A stretch of DNA of 48,765 nucleotides from Rhodobacter sp. (lineage in GTDB: Bacteria > Pseudomonadota > Alphaproteobacteria > Rhodobacterales > Rhodobacteraceae): NCBI GenBank assembly GCA_027489175.1, contig JAIYAE010000028.1, positions 1 through 48,765 on the forward strand, given 5' to 3'. Positions 44,688 through 48,765 of the stretch are shown piece after piece. Below the pieces are notes generated by a model. The model was not told where the DNA came from, did no database searches, and was given only the letters and a program-made list of their open reading frames with translations. The first letter of the stretch is position 1, and every line of letters begins with the position of its first letter. The position numbers and the translations under genes were made by a program.

Positions 44688-45347
44688 TTAGTCCTCGACT
44701 TGTAGAGCCGAAGCTCCCTTAGCTCTTTTACTCTTTCGGGCATCCTGCCGCGCGAGACGCTCGCGGACAAACTCTAAGGCCTTCAGATCTGGACAGATAT
44801 CCGGAAGGTTGTAGAGGGCGGCATTCTCAAAGAGAAGGTAAGCAGCTGCATCATGAGTTATGGCTGCCTGCCTCTCAGAGGGATGGTTGCCCAGATTGTA
44901 TTTGACGTCCTTAAGGGCGATACTCGCAGTCCAGTGAACTTTGCCGGTTTCCGTGGTGCGCTTGATCACGCCTTTGAACCCCGAACTCGTACCCGTCTTT
45001 GAACGGCGGTTGCGCATGACAGCGGTCCGCCCGACATGGCCGGATATGTTCTCCAATCGACAGCCAAACTGCAGTTTATTCGCGAAGGAGACCTGCTTTG
45101 CCTCGTCTAAGCTCATGGCCGGGTTGGCGAGAGTGACTATGTATCTTTGTAAGGAAATGCGCCGGCCGCCAATGTCTGCTGCGGCCTGAAGGTGGTTTCC
45201 ACGAGAGAGGATCGCATACCAGCGGTAGCTCTTCACCTGTGTCTCGAAGCGCCTGTCGATTATCGCGTCTAGTCCGCGACTGGTCGGTATCTTGGCAAAA
45301 GCGTCGGGTTCAAGGGACTGCGCCAAGAGCTCAATCGAGACACGCAT
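44688..45347 (-). CDS. AP2-domain protein with degenerate HNH half
   Basis: 219 residues from ATG 45347; a TTG at 45425 is an alternative, and AAGGAG near 45380 precedes no common start codon. The N-terminal half resembles HNH homing-type proteins (AIIDRRFETQVKSYRWYAIL, LQRYIVTL), but the usual VDHxNxxxLDNR reads VSFANKLQFGCR, so the catalytic His is gone. The C-terminal half is an AP2 DNA-binding domain: SGFKGVIKRTTETGKVHWTA and QAAITHDAAAYLLFENAALY. Probably a domesticated or decayed HNH-AP2 element protein. Confidence 0.75.
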   Translation of the reverse strand: MRVSIELLAQSLEPDAFAKIPTSRGLDAIIDRRFETQVKSYRWYAILSRGNHLQAAADIGGRRISLQRYIVTLANPAMSLDEAKQVSFANKLQFGCRLENISGHVGRTAVMRNRRSKTGTSSGFKGVIKRTTETGKVHWTASIALKDVKYNLGNHPSERQAAITHDAAAYLLFENAALYNLPDICPDLKALEFVRERLARQDARKSKRAKGASALQVED

Positions 45348-45488
45348 AACTTCGACGGGGCTTTCTATGATCTTGCTCCTTGGACTGACATACCCTCCAT
45401 ACCGGAACGGCACACTCTTCTCCAAGAACAGGACTTGCTGAGCGAAGAGGCAAGTCAGAAACGACAGGAAGTCTCTTCCTTTTTTTGA

Positions 45489-45650
45489 TCAGTTAGTGAC
45501 GGGCATGAACTGGTAGCGCACCTGGCCGACGACCCAGATCTGTTGGTTCGAGGTCCGCGCAAGCCACTGCGTCCTTTGCTTGAAATTGATCAACTTCGGC
45601 AGAGCAACTGTCACCCTCTCCAATACCTCCAAAAGCGATGAACTCTTCAC
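45489..45650 (-). CDS. Possible short ORF near the right end of the island
   Basis: A 53-residue GTG-started frame (MKSSSLLEVLERVTVALPKL, ending QVRYQFMPVTN) with a coding-like composition but no ribosome site and no recognised family. It may be a gene remnant at the island edge. Nothing else is seen between 45348 and 45709 apart from the alternative AP2 start. Confidence 0.3.
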   Translation of the reverse strand: MKSSSLLEVLERVTVALPKLINFKQRTQWLARTSNQQIWVVGQVRYQFMPVTN

Positions 45651-45709
45651 TCAAGGCGCCAAGATTCACGCTGTTAGCAGATCACACGGTCGGAAAAGCC
45701 ATTCTTCAA

Positions 45710-46996
45710 TTACTCCCTGAACGCGCGTTGGAAGTAGTCGGTGAAGGGTTTGGCCAGGTAGCTGAGGGGGGAGCGTTCGCCGGTCTGGATGAAGACCTCG
45801 ACCGGCATGCCGGGGAGGAGGGGCTGATCGCCGAGCCTTGCGATTTCTTCGCGGCTGACGCGCAGTTCGGTGGTGTAGAACTGCATGCCGCTGCGTTCGT
45901 CGGTTTTGACATCGGCCGAGACGCGGGCGACCTCGGCGTTGATTTCGGGGGTCGTGCGGGCGTTGAAGGCCGAAAAGCGCAGGACGACGGGCCTGCCGGC
46001 GAAGACCTGATCGATGTGATAGGCGTCGATCTTGGCGGTGATCATCAGCTCTTCTTCCTGCGGGATGATGTAGAGAACCGGGTCGGCGGGGCGAATGATC
46101 GCGCCAAGGCTGAAGACCCGCAGGTCATGCACCAGCCCTTCGGTCGGGGCGGTCAGCGTCAGCCGCGTGAGTTTGGTCTGCACGGCCTTCAGCTCTTCCT
46201 CAAGGCCTGCGATCCGCGGTTCCACGTCGCGCAGTTCGGTGACGGCCTCTTCCCGACGCTTGGCGGACAGACCGACGATCTCGACATCAATCTGAGCGAT
46301 GCGGCCAAGGTTGCGGGCGACTGCGGCCTCAAGCTCTCCCTTCTGGCCGGTCAGGCTGGCCTTCTCGCGCTTCAGCGCCGTCACACGTGAGCCTTGGACA
46401 AGGCCTTGCTCCAGCAGCGCTTCGGCATCGGCAAGCTCACCCGCCAACAGGGTGATCTGCTCTTCCAGCGCCCCGATCTGGGCCTTTTGACCCAGTATCT
46501 CATTCTCGATCTGCAGCTTCTGTTCCTCGTAGGACTGCGTCGCCTCGCCCAGCGTCGCGAGCCGGGCCGCAAAGAGGTTTTGCTGGCCTTCGATAATCCC
46601 GGCGGTCGCGGTGTCGTTGGTTGCTGCCGACTGGAGGTCGCTGGGAAGGATCAGCGTGGCGGTCCCCTCGCGCTCGGCCGCCAGACGGGCGGCGCGGGCG
46701 CGAAGTTCGACCAGCTGATCGGCGATGATCTTGGCTTGTGACGCAAGTTCCGCCTCATCCAGGACCAAAAGCGGGTCACCCGCGGCCACACGGTCGCCAT
46801 CGCGGACGAGGATCGCCTTCACCACGCCACCGTCGCGGTGCTGGACGATCTGAGCCCGTGCTTCAATCTGCACCTGGCCCTGCGCGATGACCGCCCCGGC
46901 AAGCGAGGCCCAGGCCCCCCAGACGCCGACACCCAGTGTGAGGATTACAACGGTCAAGAGGCCGAGGAGGGCCGAGCCACGGATGCTCCAGCTCAT
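45710..46996 (-). CDS. Type I secretion periplasmic adaptor, HlyD family
   Basis: A 428-residue membrane fusion protein that links an ABC exporter to TolC. N-terminal TM at ~7-33, then the barrel-sandwich strand AQIVQHRDGGVVKAILVRDG. A long coiled coil (about 75-275) follows, then the lipoyl-type return LTAPTEGLVHDL and the beta-barrel/MP domain, ending MPVEVFIQTGERSPLSYLAKP, the HlyD-type C-terminus. The ATG at 46996 overlaps the ATPase stop by four bases. GC-rich codon use returns here, marking the end of the island. Confidence 0.92.
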   Translation of the reverse strand: MSWSIRGSALLGLLTVVILTLGVGVWGAWASLAGAVIAQGQVQIEARAQIVQHRDGGVVKAILVRDGDRVAAGDPLLVLDEAELASQAKIIADQLVELRARAARLAAEREGTATLILPSDLQSAATNDTATAGIIEGQQNLFAARLATLGEATQSYEEQKLQIENEILGQKAQIGALEEQITLLAGELADAEALLEQGLVQGSRVTALKREKASLTGQKGELEAAVARNLGRIAQIDVEIVGLSAKRREEAVTELRDVEPRIAGLEEELKAVQTKLTRLTLTAPTEGLVHDLRVFSLGAIIRPADPVLYIIPQEEELMITAKIDAYHIDQVFAGRPVVLRFSAFNARTTPEINAEVARVSADVKTDERSGMQFYTTELRVSREEIARLGDQPLLPGMPVEVFIQTGERSPLSYLAKPFTDYFQRAFRE

Positions 46997-48729
46997 GATG
47001 CGGACCCGGCCATGTCGGTCCCCGCAACCGCGACCGGGCGGGCGGCGGCCGGGGTCAGCTGGGCATGGTTGGTGGCGATCTTGCGCAGCACTTCGTCGCG
47101 GGGGCCGAAGGCGGCATTCTGGCCCGCCTTGATCATCAGCAGAAGATCGCATTCCGCAATCGCCGCCGGGCGATGCGCCATGATGATCACAATGCAGCCC
47201 CGCGCCTTCAGCGCCCGGATCGCAGCGTTCACCGCCTCGGACCCCGGGGCGTCGAGGTTGGAGTTCGGCTCATCCAGCACGACAAGAACCGGGTTGCCGA
47301 AAAGCGCGCGGGCTAGGCCGATCCGCTGCTTCTGCCCGCCTGAAAGGCGCGTGCCGACCGCGCCCACCGGCGTGTCATAGCCTTTGGGCAGGCCAAGGAT
47401 GATGTCATGCGCGCCCGCAAGTTTGGCCGCGGCGATGACGGCTTCGGCATCGGGCGTCTCGGCCAGGCGGGCGATGTTCTGGGCGACGGTCCCGTCAAAC
47501 AGCACCGCATCCTGCGGCAGATAGCCGACATGGGTGGCAAGCGCGTCTTCCTCGTACTGGTCAAGCCGGGCCCCGCCCAGCCGCACCTCACCCGCAACCG
47601 GACGCCAAAGCCCGACCAGCGCCCGGGCGAGCGAGGACTTGCCCGACGCACTTTCCCCCACCACGCCGACCGCCTGACCGGGATCGACCGCAAAGCTCAG
47701 GCGTTGCAGGGTGGGCTTCGTGTCGCCCGGTGGGACGACCGCAAGGTCAGCAACCACCAGCCGGGCATCCGGGCGCGGCAGGGCGGTGCGGGCCACGGGG
47801 GCCGGAACTGCGGCGAGAAGGACCTTCAGCGAGGACCAGCCCTTGGCCGCCCGGGCGACGCTGGCCCAGCCGCTGACCAGCTGTTCCACCGGGGCCAGGG
47901 CCCGGCCCATCAGGATCGAACTCGCGATCATCGCGCCGCCGGTGATCTCATTCTGGATCACGAGCCAGGCCCCCAGCGCCAGCATGGCCGATTGTAGGAA
48001 CAACCGCAGCGTCTTTGTGGTGGAGCCGAAGCCGCCGTTCCGGTCGCTGAGCGCAATCTCGGAGACGAGGGCAGTATCGCGCTCCTTCCGCCAGCGGGTG
48101 ATGGCAGCCCCGGACATGCCAAGCCCGCGAACGGTGTCGGCCTGGGTGCGGATCTGCTCGGACACGCGGGTGGCGGCGGCAGAGGTGCGGCCTGCCACTT
48201 CGGACGGCTTGCGGCTGAAGATCTGGTTCAAGAGCATGATGATGAACAGCACGAGGCCGCCGCCAATCGCCAGCCAGCCCAGAAGCGGATGCAGGATGAA
48301 GATCGCGCCAAAGAAGAGCGGAGCGAACGGCAGGTCGAAAAACGCAAAGGCGAGGGGGGAGCCTGCAAACTTGCGCACCGCCTCAAGATCATAAAGCGCG
48401 GTGGCGGCTTCCTTGGCCGCGCTTTGCGGGGCGGCCAACGCGGCGCGGAACACGCGGGCGTCAAGATCGGCCTGAAGGGTGGCGCCAATCCGGGTGCCGA
48501 TGCGACCGCGGACGGTCTCCAGCAGCGCCATCGCGGCGAAGAGGCCGATGATGAGAAGGAAAAGTGCCACGAGCGTGGGTTCGGACCGGCTGGCAAGGAC
48601 CCGGTCATAAACCTGCAGCATGAAGAGCGGCCCGGTCAGCATCAGAAGGTTCACAAAGGTGCTGAAGAGCGCAATCAGAAGGAGTGCGGGGATATGCCGG
48701 GCGGCAGCAGCGGAAAGCGTCTCGGGCAT
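46993..48729 (-). CDS. Type I secretion ABC permease/ATPase
   Basis: About 578 residues. Six TM helices (~15-300) carry the family mark LLMLTGPLFMLQVYDRVLAS. The ATPase has Walker A VVGESASGKSS, signature LSGGQKQRIGLARAL, Walker B VLVVLDEPNSNLD and the His of MAHRPA. This is the PrtD/HlyB-like class without a C39 peptidase. The ATG at 48729 is used; the frame is open to the window edge (TTG at 48747), so the true start may be further up. No RTX substrate gene is in the window; it is probably upstream. Confidence 0.9.
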   Translation of the reverse strand: MPETLSAAAARHIPALLLIALFSTFVNLLMLTGPLFMLQVYDRVLASRSEPTLVALFLLIIGLFAAMALLETVRGRIGTRIGATLQADLDARVFRAALAAPQSAAKEAATALYDLEAVRKFAGSPLAFAFFDLPFAPLFFGAIFILHPLLGWLAIGGGLVLFIIMLLNQIFSRKPSEVAGRTSAAATRVSEQIRTQADTVRGLGMSGAAITRWRKERDTALVSEIALSDRNGGFGSTTKTLRLFLQSAMLALGAWLVIQNEITGGAMIASSILMGRALAPVEQLVSGWASVARAAKGWSSLKVLLAAVPAPVARTALPRPDARLVVADLAVVPPGDTKPTLQRLSFAVDPGQAVGVVGESASGKSSLARALVGLWRPVAGEVRLGGARLDQYEEDALATHVGYLPQDAVLFDGTVAQNIARLAETPDAEAVIAAAKLAGAHDIILGLPKGYDTPVGAVGTRLSGGQKQRIGLARALFGNPVLVVLDEPNSNLDAPGSEAVNAAIRALKARGCIVIIMAHRPAAIAECDLLLMIKAGQNAAFGPRDEVLRKIATNHAQLTPAAARPVAVAGTDMAGSAS

Positions 48730-48765
48730 GAACTCGTACAGATCCAAATGCGCGTGTCGGTTGCA

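Larger units (their letters stand above)
29154..45709. mobile_element. Genomic island next to tRNA-Ser
   Basis: The region from the 3' end of tRNA-Ser to the type I secretion genes carries a large serine recombinase, DUF2924 and DUF3489 partners, an H-NS-like silencer, a ubiquitin-like operon, a lytic transglycosylase, an AP2/HNH-type protein and many unknowns. It is visibly richer in A/T and in rarer codons than the flanking core genes. I could not find a clear second copy of the tRNA 3' end, so the right edge (~45.4-45.7 kb) and the attachment sites are estimates. Confidence 0.75.

Noticed and set aside
45489..45560. tRNA-like string (TGGTAGCGCACCTGG, then GTTGGTTCGAGG) near the right island end
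   Set aside because: It recalls a decayed tRNA, but the acceptor stem and anticodon loop do not fold; a short coding frame on the other strand explains it as well.
29154..45709. Search for CRISPR array
   Set aside because: No series of regularly spaced repeats is present anywhere in the window.

Overview
The window looks like the chromosome of an alphaproteobacterium of the Rhodobacterales (Rhodobacter/Gemmobacter-like). It is GC-rich, codes densely on both strands, and has the typical linkage rlpA - dacA - tmk - holB - tatD - MBL hydrolase. It also has aa3-type ctaD near a DUF2244 gene, and a cytochrome c2/c550-like gene beside lipB. This placement is an inference from protein flavour and gene order; no database was searched.

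Region 1 (1-29,153) is ordinary core genome. In order it holds: the 5' part of ilvC; two overlapping Lrp/AsnC regulators and a class V aminotransferase; a small secreted protein; a UbiH-type flavin hydroxylase; a two-TM protein; a pyrimidine 5'-nucleotidase-like HAD enzyme; a GntR/FCD regulator; a large membrane GT2 with an MshEN-like N-terminus; carA; a YqeY protein; small hypotheticals; DUF2244; a LuxR solo; ctaD; cytochrome c; lipB; tRNA-Leu(GAG); and a four-gene PotABCD-like ABC importer. These are followed by an AEC carrier, the MBL/tatD/holB/exonuclease/tmk/dacA/rlpA run on the minus strand, and tRNA-Ser(TGA).

Region 2 (about 29,154-45,700) is a genomic island beginning directly at the 3' end of tRNA-Ser. 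Its left end carries a large serine recombinase overlapping DUF2924 and DUF3489 genes, then an H-NS-like gene. The core is a six-gene minus-strand operon (40,438 to 32,982). In transcription order it encodes a sigma-70-like factor, an HTH-like protein, a 1137-residue ImmA/IrrE peptidase - UvrD helicase - AddB-like fusion, a double ubiquitin-like/E2 fusion, a JAB/E1 (ThiF) fusion, and a DUF6527 protein. This is a bacterial ubiquitin-like conjugation/deconjugation system joined to a helicase and to its own apparent transcription control, and it is the main candidate for a novel (perhaps anti-phage or stress-response) system. The rest of the island holds a GNAT protein, a lipoprotein lytic transglycosylase, a 564-residue unknown membrane protein with a repeated LGRPIxRLGETEPL motif, an AP2-domain protein with an apparently dead HNH half, and two copies of an intergenic palindrome.

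Region 3 (45,710-end) returns to GC-rich coding with a type I secretion adaptor (HlyD family) and ABC ATPase. No RTX substrate is visible.
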